This document shows, one piece after another, positions 12,207 to 25,158 of a stretch of 64,000 nt of DNA. Under the pieces are notes generated by a model, which was given only the letters and a program-made list of their open reading frames with translations, made no database searches and was not told the DNA's origin. Location of the stretch: contig JAQJVL010000126.1 of assembly GCA_035578905.1 (NCBI GenBank), positions 744,001-808,000 of the forward strand. Reading direction: 5' to 3'. Every line of letters begins with the position of its first letter. Position 1 is the stretch's first letter. This DNA is from Stictocephala bisonia (Eukaryota > Arthropoda > Insecta > Hemiptera > Membracidae). Made by a program: the position numbers and the translations under genes.

Positions 12207-13438
12207 GTTTACTTAGAGTGAATACTAATTACTGAACAGTTTAGTCATTTCTATTTGTATTTTAATTTCATTAATTATTAGGGGTCTACATAATACATTG
12301 TATTGTATTGTATATATGCACTTGAACTATTTTTAATGATACAGTAAAATTCAACATTTAAGTATACTTTCGAATTTTTAAACTCCACGGTCAACAAATA
12401 TTACGATCAAACTGTGATGACCTTAGGAAATTTATTAATTTTATTAAATACAATGAAACGCTAATTTTATTCACAAAAACTGCGTTGTGATAAATTAATG
12501 TTATAGCAAACTTCGACAAATTACTATAGCTACAACAATGGATTTAAGTTAGCCTAATACTTTAAATAAAAATCCAATGATATGTCAAATAAATATACTG
12601 AGAGTCCATGCACTTTTGGCACACACGCCTGAAGCCGTGCTGAACAGTTCAACAGTCGCAAGTTGAGTTAAGTTGTGCCACATTAGGGGCCCACTTGGAG
12701 CCACATCATCCACCCGTCCCACCCTTGGATGATGATATGTCTTCTTGGAGGCCCACCCACCCTCCCTCACATATGTCTCTTCCTGTCTATTCATAAACCC
12801 TTTCATATGTCTCTTACCTGTGTATTTTCTACTTAATGGCAAGGGTGTCACTCAAATTTACTTCTTGCTGACCACCCACTCTAAGTACTGTCTCCGTAGG
12901 GCTCTCCACCACCCCTACGTGCGTCTAGACTTGTACGCTTTATAAAATCGTCCCAGTGGAATGTCTCTCTAATATACATGCTGCAAAAAGAACAACTGGT
13001 GCAAATAGAAGTGAACATAACATGGCTGATGATCCTAACATCGCTAGTACAAGCTACAAGAGATTATGGGTCCACCCGATCACCCCACACACCCATTAAG
13101 AGACATTGTGGGATTTATACGTATTTCAGTACTCCTAGATGCATCTCGGTATTCCATATATGAATTTTATGAAGATTAATTTTGAATATGGTAATGAAGA
13201 CACGTGGAGACAATATGTTTCTTTTTTATTTGTGAGTATGGGAATTGCAATTCAGGAAGCCTTAAAAGGCACGACAAAATTAATTAATTTTGTCAATGAT
13301 GGTGAGTTTTTCTTTCCGTAATATTTTTGACAGCATAGAATAGAAATTAGTTTATTGTGAGATAAAAATTAATTTCACCACTGACCGAATTAAAAATATT
13401 GCAGGAGTATCAGCCAATTACTTTAAATCAAATTTATT
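12207..13438. other. No gene seen; GC-richer centre
   Basis: About 12590-13110 has more G+C, with CCACCC-type pyrimidine runs and a duplicated CATATGTCTCTT (12772 and 12805). The open frames here lack recognisable domains. Confidence 0.35.
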
Positions 13439-13637
13439 GCAATATAAGTAAAAAATGTACAAATATTTTGGCGATCGATTTCGATAAACTATGTTTACCT
13501 TCCTCCGACCAGAGGAATTCATAAAGGAATTTCCTATTCTACGGATGGCAAACTTGGTTTACCGAAATTGATCGCAATGTTTGTTGAACATTTTGTAGTT
13601 ATATTGTAAAACATTTACGTTGTGTGAAGTTCAATTT
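13439..13637. mobile_element. Inverted-repeat element, copy 1 of a small family
   Basis: The left arm (from CAATATAAGTAAAAAATGTA) and the right arm (ending ATTTTGTAGTTATATTGTA) pair imperfectly over about 50 bp around a centre containing GTTTACCTTCCTCCGACCAG. It continues to TTGTGTGAAGTTCAATT. No frame is present. The fold-back shape and a relative at 41581-41738 suggest a MITE or a decayed element end. Confidence 0.6.
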
Positions 13638-14155
13638 TTTTATTTTATTGAATGAGTATTAAAACTATACCTAAAACGAGTTAGCTGACAAAAAGCATCT
13701 ATAACAACAGGTCCTTTGCACCCAAGCCAAGGTATAATATCCTAAGCATTTGGGTATATAAAGCCGAAGCAGAAATATGTATACAAACAAATGAAAATAC
13801 CATAAATATTATAAATGATATTGTTATTGATATGAATTTACTACTGTATTAGCGTTCGCACAATCCCAAGAAAATTAATTGTTAATATATCTCGGATTAG
13901 GATTTGTGTGCCTGACTAGTAAATGTTTACGAAAAGAAATACGTAGTTAGGAAATTATTAAGTTAACTTATATTTCAATAAACACGTGATAAAATCGTGA
14001 TCTCATAACTTGGTTAATTTATTTGTGAAGGTAGGATTTTAAATCTGTGTTTGTTTTCAAAAAGGTCACCGTTTTAAATTTTAAATAAATAAATGTTGAA
14101 TACTATTTGTAACTGAATTCATTGAGTAGACCAGTGTCACTACATATGTAATCAG

Positions 14156-14250
14156 ACGAGGGTGGGCTGCTGATAGGAGCCACTCCAGGGTTCTCCCCCG
14201 TGAGAACCAAGAGGCCTGACCTGTCCAGTCCACTCCAGCTCCAGCTCCAG
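14156..14250 (+). CDS. Possible GC-rich exon, strand ambiguous
   Basis: A 95-base GC-rich island interrupts AT-rich DNA. On the plus strand it is preceded by AATCAG and followed by CAG|GTTACT. The open frame (two bases, then 31 codons) reads EGGLLIGATPGFSPVRTKR and then a Pro/Ser/Gln segment, ending in phase 0 and so compatible with the exon at 25159. On the minus strand a better acceptor (TTATCCCCAG, ending at 14256) opens a frame of about 33 codons ending ...SGSYQQPTLV-stop, which would be a last exon. Both readings look protein-like and only one can be right. The polypyrimidine tract is weak on the plus strand. It may also be neither. Confidence 0.25.
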
Positions 14251-14339
14251 GTTACTGGGGATAAAATATGACACACTTGCCTCCTTCCAACCTACATGTA
14301 ACGGCTCAACAAGGAATACTAATAAAACTCCCTACACTG

Positions 14340-17300
14340 TACAAACTGTTGCTCACGAGCGTAACATTAAAGGCTAACACTTATTCAAATATATATTGAC
14401 TTATGACTGAGGATGGTAACATGGTTTACAAACTGTTGCTCACGAGCGTAACATTAAAGGCTAACACTTATTCAAATATATATTGACATATGACTGAGGA
14501 TGGTAACATGGTTTACAAACTGTTGCTCACGAGCGTAACATTAAAGGCTAACACTTATTCAAATATATATTGACATATGACTGAGGATGGTAACATGGTT
14601 TACAAACTGTTGCTCACGAGCGTAACATTAAAGGCTAACACTTATTCAAAAATATATTGACATATGACTGAGGATGGTAACATGGTTTACAAACTGTTGC
14701 TCACGAGCGTAACATTAAAGGCTAACACTTATTCAAATATATATTGACATATGACTGAGGATGGTAACATGGTTTACAAACTGTTGCTCACGAGGGTAAC
14801 ATTAAAGGCTAACACTTATTCAAATATATATTGACATATGACTGAGGATGGTAACATGGTTTACAAACTGTTGCTCACGAGCGTAACATTAAAGGCTAAC
14901 ACTTATTCAAATATATATTGACTTATGACTGAGGATGGTAACATGGTTTACAAACTGTTGCTCACGAGCGTAACATTAAAGGCTAACACTTATTCAAATA
15001 TATATTGACATATGACTGAGGATGGTAACATGGTTTACAAACTGTTGCTCACGAGCGTAACATTAAAGGCTAACACTTATTCAAATATATATTGACTTAT
15101 GACTGAGGATGGTAACATGGTTTACAAACTGTTGCTCACGAGCGTAACATTAAAGGCTAACAATTATTCAAATATATATTTACTTATGACTGAGGATGGT
15201 AACATGGTTTACAAACTGTTGCTCACGAGCGTAAGATTAAAGGCTAACACTTATTCAAATATATATTGACTTATGACTGAGGATGGTAACATGGTTTACA
15301 AACTGTTGCTCACGAGCGTAAGATTAAAGGCTAACACTTATTCAAATATATATTGACTTATGACTGAGGATGGTAACATGGTTTACAAACTGTTGCTCAC
15401 GAGCGTGAGATTAAAGGCTAACACTTATTCAAATATATATTGACTTATGACTGAGGATGGTAACATGGTTTACAAACTGTTGCTCACGAGCGTAAGATTA
15501 AAGGCTAACACTTATTCAAATATATATTGACTTATGACTGAGGATGGTAACATGGTTTACAAACTATTGCTCACGAGCGTAAGATTAAAGGCTAACACTT
15601 ATTCAAATATATATTGACATATGACTGAGGATGGTAACATGGTTTACAAACTGTTGCTCACGAGCGTAACATTAAAGGCTAACATTTATTCAAATATATA
15701 TTGACTTATGACTGAGGATGGTAACATGGTTTATAAACTGTTGCTCACGAGCGTAAGATTAAAGGCTAACACTTATTCAAATATATATTGACTTATGACT
15801 GAGGATGGTAACATGGTTTACAAACTGTTGCTCACGAGCGTAAGATTAAAGGCTAACACTTATTCAAATATATATTGACTTATGACTGAGGATGGTAACA
15901 TGGTTTACAAACTGTTGCTCACGAGCGTAAGATTAAAGGCTAACACTTATTCAAATATATATTGACTTATGACTGAGGATGGTAACATGGTTTACAAACT
16001 GTTGCTCACGAGCGTAAGATTAAAGGCTAACACTTATTCAAATATATATTGACTTATGACTGAGGATGGTAACATGGTTTACAAACTGTTGCTCACGAGC
16101 GTAAGATTAAAGGCTAACACTTATTCAAATATATATTGACTTATGACTGAGGATGGTAACATGGTTTACAAACTGTTGCTCACGAGCGTAACATTAAAGG
16201 CTAACACTTATGACTGAGGATGGTAACATGGTTTACAAACTGTTGCTCACGAGCGTAAGATTAAAGGCTAACACTTATTCAAATATATATTGACTTATGA
16301 CTGAGGATGGTAACATGGTTTACAAACTGTTGCTCACGAGCGTAAGATTAAAGGCTAACACTTATGACTGAGGATGGTAACATGGTTTACAAACTGTTCC
16401 TCACGAGCGTAAGATTAAAGGCTAACACTTATTCAAATATATATTGACTTATGACTGAGGATGGTATCATGGTTTACAAACTGTTGCTCACGAGCGTAAC
16501 ATTAAAGGCTAACACTTATTCAAATATATATTGACATATGACTGAGGATGGTAACATGGTTTACAAACTGTTGCTCACGAGCGTAACATTAAAGGCTAAC
16601 ACTTATTCAAATATATATTGACATATGACTGAGGATGGTAACATGGTTTACAAACTGTTGCTCACGAGCGTAACATTAAAGGCTAACACTTATTCAAATA
16701 TATATTGACATATGACTGAGGATGGTAACATGGTTTACAAACTGTTGCTCACGAGCGTAACATTAAAGGCTAACACTTCTTCAAATATATATTGACTTAT
16801 GACTGAGGATGGTAACATGGTTTACAAACTGTTGCTCACGAGCGTAACAATTAAAGGCTAACACTTATTCAAATATATATTGACATATGACTGAGGATGG
16901 TAACATGGTTTACAAACTGTTGCTCACGAGCGTAACATTAAAGGCTAACACTTATTCAAATATATATTGACATATGACTGAGGATGGTAACATGGTTTAC
17001 AAACTGTTGCTCACGAGCGTAACATTAAAGGCCAACACTTATTCAAATATATATTGACATATGACTGAGGATGGTAACATGGTTTACAAACTGTTGCTCA
17101 CGAGCGTAACATTAAAGGCTAACACTTATTCAAATATATATTGACATATGACTGAGGATGGTAACATGGTTTACAAACTGTTGCTCACGAGCGTAACATT
17201 AAAGGCTAACACTTATTCAAATATATATTGACATATGACTGAGGATGGTAACATGGTTTACAAACTGTTGCTCACGAGCGTAACATTAAAGGCTAACACT

Positions 17301-18745
17301 TATTCAAATATATATTGACATATGACTGAGGATGGTAACATGGTTTACAAACTGTTGCTCACGAGCGTAACATTAAAGGCTAACACTTATTCAAATATAT
17401 ATTGACATATGACTGAGGATGGTAACATGGTTTACAAACTGTTGCTCACGAGCGTAACATTAAAGGCTAACACTTATTCAAATATATATTGACATATGAC
17501 TGAGGATGGTAACATGGTTTACAAACTGTTGCTCACGAGCGTAACATTAAAGGCTAACACTTATTCAAAAATATATTGACATATGACTGAGGATGGTAAC
17601 ATGGTTTACAAACTGTTGCTCACGAGCGTAACATTAAAGGCTAACACTTATTCAAATATATATTGACATATGACTGCGGATGGTAACATGGTTTACAAAC
17701 TGTTGCTCACGAGGGTAACATTAAAGGCTAACACTTATTCAAATATATATTGACATATGACTGAGGATGGTAACATGGTTTACAAACTGTTGCTCACGAG
17801 TGTAACATTAAAGGCTAACACTTATTCAAATATATATTGACATATGACTGAGGATGGTAACATGGTTTACAAACTGTTGCTCACGAGCGTAACATTAAAG
17901 GCTAACACTTATTCAAATATATATTGACATATGACTGAGGATGGTAACATGGTTTACAAACTGTTGCTCACGAGCGTAACATTAAAGGCTAACACTTATT
18001 CAAATATATATTGACATATGACTGAGGATGGTAACATGGTTTACAAACTGTTGCTCACGAGCGTAACATTAAAGGCTAACACTTATTCAAATATATATTG
18101 ACTTATGACTGAGGATGCTAACATGGTTTACAAACTGTTGCTCACGAGCGTAAGATTAAAGGCTAACACTTATTCAAATATATATTGACTTATGACTGAG
18201 GATGCTAACATGGTTTACAAACTGTTGCTCACGAGCGTAAGATTAAAGGCTAACACTCATTCAAATATATATTGACATATGACTGAGGATGGTAACATGG
18301 TTTACAAACTGTTGCTCACGAGCGTTATATTAAAGGCTAACACTTATTCAAATATATATTGACTTATGACTGAGGATGCTAACATGGTTTACAAACTGTT
18401 GCTCACGAGCGTAAGATTAAAGGCTAACACTTATTCAAATATATATTGACTTATGACTGAGGATGGTAACATGGTTTACAAACTGTTGCTCACGAGCGTA
18501 AGATTAAAGGCTAACACTTATTCAAATATATATATTGACATATGACTGAGGATGGTAACATGGTTTACAAACTGTTGCTCACGAGCGTAACATTAAAGGC
18601 TAACACTTATTCAAATATATATTGACATATGACTGAGGATGGTAACATGGTTTACAAACTGTTGCTCACGAGCGTAACATTAAAGGCTAACACTTATTCA
18701 AATATATATTGACATATGACTGAGGATGGTAACATGGTTTACAAA
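14340..18745 (+). repeat. 87-bp satellite array, about 50 copies
   Basis: The unit starts ACAAACTGTTGCTCACGAGC and ends GAGGATGGTAACATGGTTT. Copies are highly alike. Two linked variants recur: AACATT versus AGATTA after GCGT, and GACATATG versus GACTTATG. Two copies (around 16201 and 16361) are only 67 bp, and one near 18530 has an extra TA. All six frames of the unit contain stops, so it is non-coding. Confidence 0.97.
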
Positions 18746-18764
18746 ATCAATCCCTATTATATTT

Positions 18765-18803
18765 GTACTTATATCATAGTACATTTGTTTTGTGTGAAGT
18801 TCA
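18765..18803. mobile_element. Inverted-repeat element, terminal fragment (copy 3)
   Basis: GTACTTATATCATAGTACAT and then TTTGTGTGAAGTTCA match the right end of copy 1 (13597-13635). The fragment begins 20 bp after the last satellite unit, marking the satellite edge. Confidence 0.5.
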
Positions 18804-19944
18804 CTTGATTTATATTTATTCATCGATAGGAAGTTCAATTTCATAAATATTTTCGGACATTAATTTAGCTATAATGACATATTTGGGTATTGAAAGGAAA
18901 TTACAAATTTTACTACAAATTTGGCTGAATCTAACAAGATTACCGAAGTACCTCTCTGTACACATATGGGTGGGCGGGTGGATCACAAACTCTGTACGTT
19001 AATGGATGGGTGGGTGAGTCACAACCACGTTAATAAAGTCACTATTAATAATGTTATGTTTCATATGTGAAATTACTAAAATGAGAATGTATAGCAAAGA
19101 AACGGGAGGAGGTAACCTTATAGTAGAACAGTCTGGCATCACTTGAGATAAATACAGGCAAAGTACTAGCATTTTGGCAGCTTTCGTATTGATTTATTCA
19201 CTATTTTAGTATTATCTTGTGCTTACTTTAGTCTTAACTTTTAGATTATATTCTATTTTTTTCTATTAACATTACACCATTTAGTTACAAAAAAACTCAA
19301 ATATGTCCCTTGTGTGGTGTTAGTAGGACTAATGACGGCGGTGTTGAGCCAAATGGGCATAATTTCTTATAATTACGAGTATTATTATTACCCATGGAAA
19401 ATAATAAGAATGTTCTATCATTAAGTCTGGATTCCTCACTTTGTTTGATTTTGTCTTGGGGTGTAATTTTCCAACAACTAGGCCAGCAGGTGATTAGTGA
19501 TATAGTTATAGGCAAATTTATTTATACTCTCCTTATGACAGCAAACACAATTTACACAGTTGCAAGTAAACTGTTTACTTATTCTTTACAACCAAACCAA
19601 CCATGATTAGTTTGAGAAAATCACCTTCTTTTTTTTCTAAACTACTTTTATATTCTTAAAGAATCACTGGCTAAACATCCTTCTTATGATCATGTTTTAT
19701 AATTAAATTGATCGCTGAACAAATTCTCACCTTCCAAGACTGACGTGTGTCAAACCGAATTTAATTCAAAGCTACGTAAGTTGTTTGTTCATTCCAACAG
19801 CTGATTAATGAAACTATTATAAACAATCGATTGTCAAATTAGTATTGCCATAGGGCTTGCATTGATACTTCTAAGAGCCCATGGGCTGGTTTCCTGATGG
19901 AATTATAAATAAAGGTAAGCCTATGTGTTAACCAGAGACCCTAA

Positions 19945-20056
19945 GAATGTCCATGCAAAATTTCAGCTGAATGGGCCCAGTAATTTTGGCGTGATTGGAA
20001 AACTCACAGATAGACATACAGACACCGTTAGATTTTTTATATAATAGTAAGATAAG
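19945..20056 (+). mobile_element. Retroelement 3' end fragment
   Basis: ATTTCAGCTGAATGGGCCCA, GTAATTTTGGCGTGATTGG, repeated CAGACA-type steps and a run into TTTTTTATATAATAGTAAGA follow the layout of 3' ends of widespread insect non-LTR and related elements (parsing 'AAATTTCA..CGGTCCAGTAGTTT..GCGTGA..ACAGACA..TTTATATATTAGTA'). No coding remnant is joined to it. Confidence 0.55.
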
Positions 20057-20984
20057 ATGGTTAATACGTGTTTTACAGAAGAAATCTTGACGATCCAACT
20101 TCCAGCAATTAAGTTGTGGAATATTATTTCTAAACCCGATTTTGATATCATGAGAAAGAATGGTCGAGAGGACAACATTCTCTGTCGACCCAAAATCGGG
20201 GACACGCGAACTCTGTCTACTGTTGGCAGGGAGCAGGCCACTTCCGGTGGCAAATGACGAACGCTTCCGCTTCTTTGGTCTTTACTGAGTTGCCGCTGGA
20301 CCAGTAAAACGCTTAGAAAATGTAAAAATGACTCAGATCACAGCTATATTAAGAGCCTTTATGGACCAATTTAGATGGGTTTAACTTCCGGACTTTTTAA
20401 ATTTTGTCAAAAAAGCTCTTTTATTATCAAAGAAGTACACGTACACCATTAGAAAAGACGTCTCTTTCGTAATGTAATCATTCGACGACAGAAGAGTTAT
20501 CTGGGTTTGTGGTTCCAACGTTCATTCTACGCTTTCCGCATCAGAAAATAAGGCTGAACAGAAAAGAGGTAGGAACTTGTGATCCATCGATAGGAAGATA
20601 ACGGCTTGTGACATAAACTTTCGCTGGCAGATCTTGTCCTTGAAACATTCCCAGTGAAACGTAACGTTTTTGGTTTATAATCCACAATTCGATGACGGTA
20701 GAAAAGTGTTCTCACTAAATGCCGCCATTCATCCAACGTTAACCGTATTAAAATTGATAGCGACTATATCATCTAATGATAAGCCTACATATTTTAAGTC
20801 TAAGTACCTCAACTACTTGTTTCAAACTACGAACTGTACTAAGTAAGCAATATCAATTGTATCCAAAACTGACTACTTTTTGTATACTTTCTATCGCCTA
20901 CTTCTTTGTACATATCGCCTACTATGTAGGTGCCACAGCTGGTCTACAGACAACCACCTTTATTAACGTAATCTACTAGTCCAA
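20057..20984. other. No gene seen; weak internal duplication
   Basis: A TTCGACGACAGAAGAGTT segment at 20482-20499 and ATTCGATGACGGTAGAAAAG at 20688-20707 are similar in the same orientation, suggesting an old ~205-bp duplication. Frames of 66-69 codons are unremarkable. Confidence 0.3.
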
Positions 20985-21680
20985 GTTACCATGGCCTCAG
21001 ATTATGGTCGTGATCTAGCAGACCCATATCATATCGACTGCTTTTTACGTGCCCCAGCTAGTCCACTATATCACCTTTATCCACATGACCGATATTCGTT
21101 TGAGTTACCGAGGCCCCAGAGGTGTGGTCGTGATCCAGCAGACCTACATCACATCGACTACTTTGTACGTGCCCCAGCTGGTCAACAATCACCTTTATCC
21201 ACGTGACCGATAATCGTTCATGTTACCGAGGCACCAAAGTGTGGTCGTGTTTCAGCAGACCTACTACATAACACCGACTACACTATATAAGTGCTCTCTC
21301 TAGCTGGTCGACCATCTCCTTTATCCACGTGACCAAGACCTTAGATATGTGGTCGTGATCCTGCAGACCCATATCACATCGACTGCTTTGTACGTGCCTC
21401 AGGTGATTAACAATTACCTTTATCCACGAGACCGATAATCGTTTGCGTTACCGAGGCCTCAGAGGTGTGCTCGTGATGGATATACTACGACGGTCGTGAT
21501 GGATATACGTAGGAGAAGCCTACACCCACATCACATCGAATATTTTGTTCGTGCCTCAGGTGATCGACAACCACCTTAATCTACGTGGCAGATAGTCGTC
21601 CGCGTTACCGAGGCCACAGACCTACATCACATCGAGTACTTTGTACCTGGTCTACCTGATCGATCATCACCTTTATTACT
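20985..21680 (+). repeat. ~120-bp strongly diverged tandem array, about 6 copies
   Basis: Copies begin with GTTACCGAGGC or similar (about 20986, 21107, 21222, 21448, 21606). They share GTGGTCGTGATCCAGCAGAC, CATCACATCGACTACTTTGT, ACGTGCCCCAGCTGGTC and CCTTTATCCACGTGACCG. Spacing is irregular (115-160 bp). The 71-codon frame at 20991-21206 is open because two copies share a phase; later copies break it. Confidence 0.85.
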
Positions 21681-22883
21681 ATTCTACAACTCTGTTCCCT
21701 TCTCTCTAACTGATACATATAACTTTTGTACAATAGTTTGTTATGTAAGGTAGTTACACAATAATAAACAAAAATACAAACAGTAAATATATAATGTGGT
21801 ACATTTAGATGGTGGCTTATAAATGGAACTAAGTAAAGACGTCAAACATTTGTTTTGTTTGTCATACATCAATATCTTTGCATTAAAATAAGCATTTATT
21901 CGTCCATACATAAAATTGTTGGTATTGAAATTATTTGACGATCAGATAAGAAAACAGTTTTTAACTAACACAAAAAGTAAAGTCTATGTGTTTTTAATGT
22001 TACATCTACTAGAGCTACACGAATTAAAGCCAGATGAAGTTAATACAACGTGAAATAAATATTTGACCAGCCGGCAAAAATATCAAATACAAAAAGTGGT
22101 TACTCGACATTATCATTATTTGACAGAAGAATGATCAATAAAATGAAAGCATGAAGAATCAAGCTTTGCTATACTTTTTAGGCAATCTTTACGGGCAAAA
22201 AAGGAATTTTTTTACTAGATTTGAAGGAAAAAGAATAAAATTCAATAAACATTGATTAATATCATATGTGAACTTTTTCTTTGAATTAAAACAATAATAA
22301 AATAGTTCAATATCAGTAACTAAAAAATGAAATTTGTAATATACAGATTTTTTATAAATAATTTTTATCGGTGTCAAATTTAAGTATTTTCTGTAATTTT
22401 GTCAGTTTAATGTCTAGATCTGTACATTCTGGAAAATACAGGAGAATATAATATTAGATCCACTGCCCAAATCTATCTCTCATTATTATAAAATTTATTT
22501 TTATAGTAATTTTTTAATAATGAATAGATTTACGATTGAGAAACACTTTATGTCTCACGATATACTTAAGACAGGCGAGTTTCTTTCCAAGAAAAAGAGT
22601 GAAGATGCATAATTGTCACGCACCAACTTAATTGTAGGCTTTTTGAAGTCACGAATTGTCGTGACTGAGGGTTTCTCCTTTAAAAAACATATACAGACTA
22701 AACATAAATATGATTAATGTTTCTGTTTATGGGCTGTTATTTTTCAGATACTCCTCTCAATTTAGTACATATTTTTATCCAAATTTAATATAATCTGTGA
22801 TTTTTTTATCGTTTATGTCTAGTGTTATATCACTTCGTAATAAAATAATATCTGAGATTTTCAAATACATTTTTACTATCATA

Positions 22884-23258
22884 TTACACATTAACTTCAT
22901 TTATTAAATTTTTTAACGTTTTTTGCTTAAAGTGGGTGGTTTTGACGACACTAATTGTGCTTTGAGGTTTTTGATGACTTAGTTCTACAAAATCTAACAA
23001 ATCAACGAGTGGAGCTTTTGAGTGGATTCGATAAACGCATAGATTGGTGGGCGAGATTTCAAATGTTTTATTCAGAAATATCGTTTGCTCGGACCCGCCA
23101 AATACAGTACCGATGGCCATAGAATTCCTATTAAGGGGCTGATACGCAAATGTAAACCAAACGCTATCTTGAAGAACCTGCTTGCTTGCGCCAACTGGTT
23201 TTAGTGCCGTTGGATTTAAAAGCCGGTTTAAAAGCGTTGATAGGTTAATAGAGTATAC
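22884..23258 (-). CDS. Unidentified 124-codon open frame, partial gene or transposon fragment
   Basis: The minus strand is open from just after a TAA at 23259-23261 to a TAA at 22884. The first ATG is at 23120, but 46 further in-frame codons lie upstream, so the ATG is probably internal. The peptide has mixed composition, with segments such as ALKPVGASKQVLQDSVWFTF and IGTVFGGSEQTIFLNKTFE and a Lys/Asn-rich end. It has no signal peptide or obvious membrane helix. Local G+C is raised at 23040-23230. One open frame of this length is roughly what chance gives in 64 kb of this composition, so length alone proves nothing; the unbiased amino-acid mix is what makes it worth listing. It could be a C-terminal exon or a transposon fragment. 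Confidence 0.28.
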   Translation of the reverse strand, partial: VYSINLSTLLNRLLNPTALKPVGASKQVLQDSVWFTFAYQPLNRNSMAIGTVFGGSEQTIFLNKTFEISPTNLCVYRIHSKAPLVDLLDFVELSHQKPQSTISVVKTTHFKQKTLKNLINEVNV

Positions 23259-25147
23259 TTATCTCTAATTAGTGATTAGACGGAGTTGAAAAAAAATATA
23301 AAAGAAAATACGTAAAAACTCGAACGCTTTAATTGAAAGGCCAAAACAAAACAGTTTTTTGTTTACTAAACTTCTGATCGCTCGTTATAAACATATGTGT
23401 TAGAGAAGTTGACCTCGACAGATAGTTTTTATTTACATTGTGCTTTGTAAATTACATGAGCGGACGACTATTTTGTAGGTGACAAACCATCCACTCGAAT
23501 GAGTTACTGTTTGTGAACATATCACAGTTCCTGCTACAAATAGCTTTCATCACATCAGTATAGCCACTATCCAGGATCTGACCTTACCTAAGTCCTTGAT
23601 GCTTAAATGTCCTGCGATAATTAAACTAACTGTTGATGTCCTCCCGATATCTGGGCAAATATTGAGTCAGCTGATTTGATCAAGGATAATTCACCGGCCA
23701 TGTGTACCTTTACACGGTCATTATGATCCCCACTAGGTCAGTAGGTTATCTGAGCCCAAGCCTACCTGCTTGGTCAGTTTTTCTCTAAATTTTAATCATA
23801 AATCTCGTTAATTTGCTAATGATATGGCTTTGTTGCTTTTCGTTGACAAAAAATTAACTACAAATCTAAATCAAACCATTATAGACTAACATTTATGGCT
23901 ATTAGTAGGTCTTAATTAAAATTATTCAAATAACCTTGGGGTTAAAGGATAAAAAAGCAAGTAATGACTGTGCTAAACTTTATTCTCTTAATCGTTGTTT
24001 TGATGGTTTTTTCTGTTGTATTTTTTGTTTAAAGAGTCACATTTACAAAAAAATCTGTAGTAATTGAATAGTAAAATGTGCAGATTTATTGGAATTGAAA
24101 TAATTCGTTCCTGGACACATTTTAAAACGGGTTGTCATACTTCCAAGTTATTTTTGTAAACATACACTTTTATATTTTAATTTTTGGTTTGATATTGCTT
24201 GCAGTTAGAGTGTAATGTACTTGCCATTTGTGTAGGAGAAGAATTTCGTAAAATGAAATTTGATACTTAACTGTTTCAAAAATGATAGGTGTATTTGTAA
24301 CGTTTGAAAGTTCTAACGATTTCAGATTAAATTAAGATTAATTAGTCTGTACCAAAACAAAACAAGATATGATATTACTGAATTATTTTTAGGCATTTAA
24401 GATAGTGTATACTGTATTAAAATTTAATTTCTATCACACAAAATAATGAACTTACAAAGTTGTTTACATTTCAGAAGAATATTTTGTATTTTATATTTTA
24501 TGTATTTTGTCTTTTAAAATTTAGAATTGGTAACTAAGATTGGTTATGTTATCCAAACGTCTTCTTGACAATGTCCGGATAATCGGAGAGCCTTTCAACC
24601 GACTTTCGTCCGGATTGAGACAAATCATGTAGTTTCTAGGAATAATAATTGCTTTTCTCCTCCTAAGAATATAATTTGGAATTAAAATTAGTAACATTAC
24701 AATTTTCGGTTGAAATAAATTGTATTTGCTGCACCCATAGATTGCAAAAATATGAGTTTATACAGTGGACTGTATTTATACACTATCTTTTAATAACAGC
24801 TGTTTTGTGTTTACGTGATCAGTAACTTTCCGGTATATTTCCAATGCATGGCGTAACACAAGAATGAAAATAATATTATTAACATAAATGAAAAGAGAAT
24901 TTTCCTAATTACTGTATATTATAATTTAATTAATATAATTCTATTTGCCAAATTTGAATGTTATATAACAGAATTAGTTGCCATATGGCTTTCATCTATA
25001 TGGTGGTGTTCAAAGCCGTCATTGAGAATTTCAACTCACACAATTGATTAACAAAATAGTTTGCACAAATTTTAACTATAATGTTTAGTTTGTAAACATG
25101 TTTAATATTTTCTCTTGGCTAGGTATCCGGTGGTTGAGTGATTGTGG
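23259..25147. other. No gene seen; AT-rich, possibly intronic
   Basis: Neither strand has an exon-like GC rise before the acceptor at 25148. Homopolymer-rich sequence only. Confidence 0.4.
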
Positions 25148-25158
25148 TTGCGTTTCAG

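Noticed and set aside
20991..21206. 71-codon frame with repeated YGRDLADPYHID-type segments as a protein
   Set aside because: It is just two in-phase copies of the diverged ~120-bp tandem repeat; later copies shift frame and contain stops.
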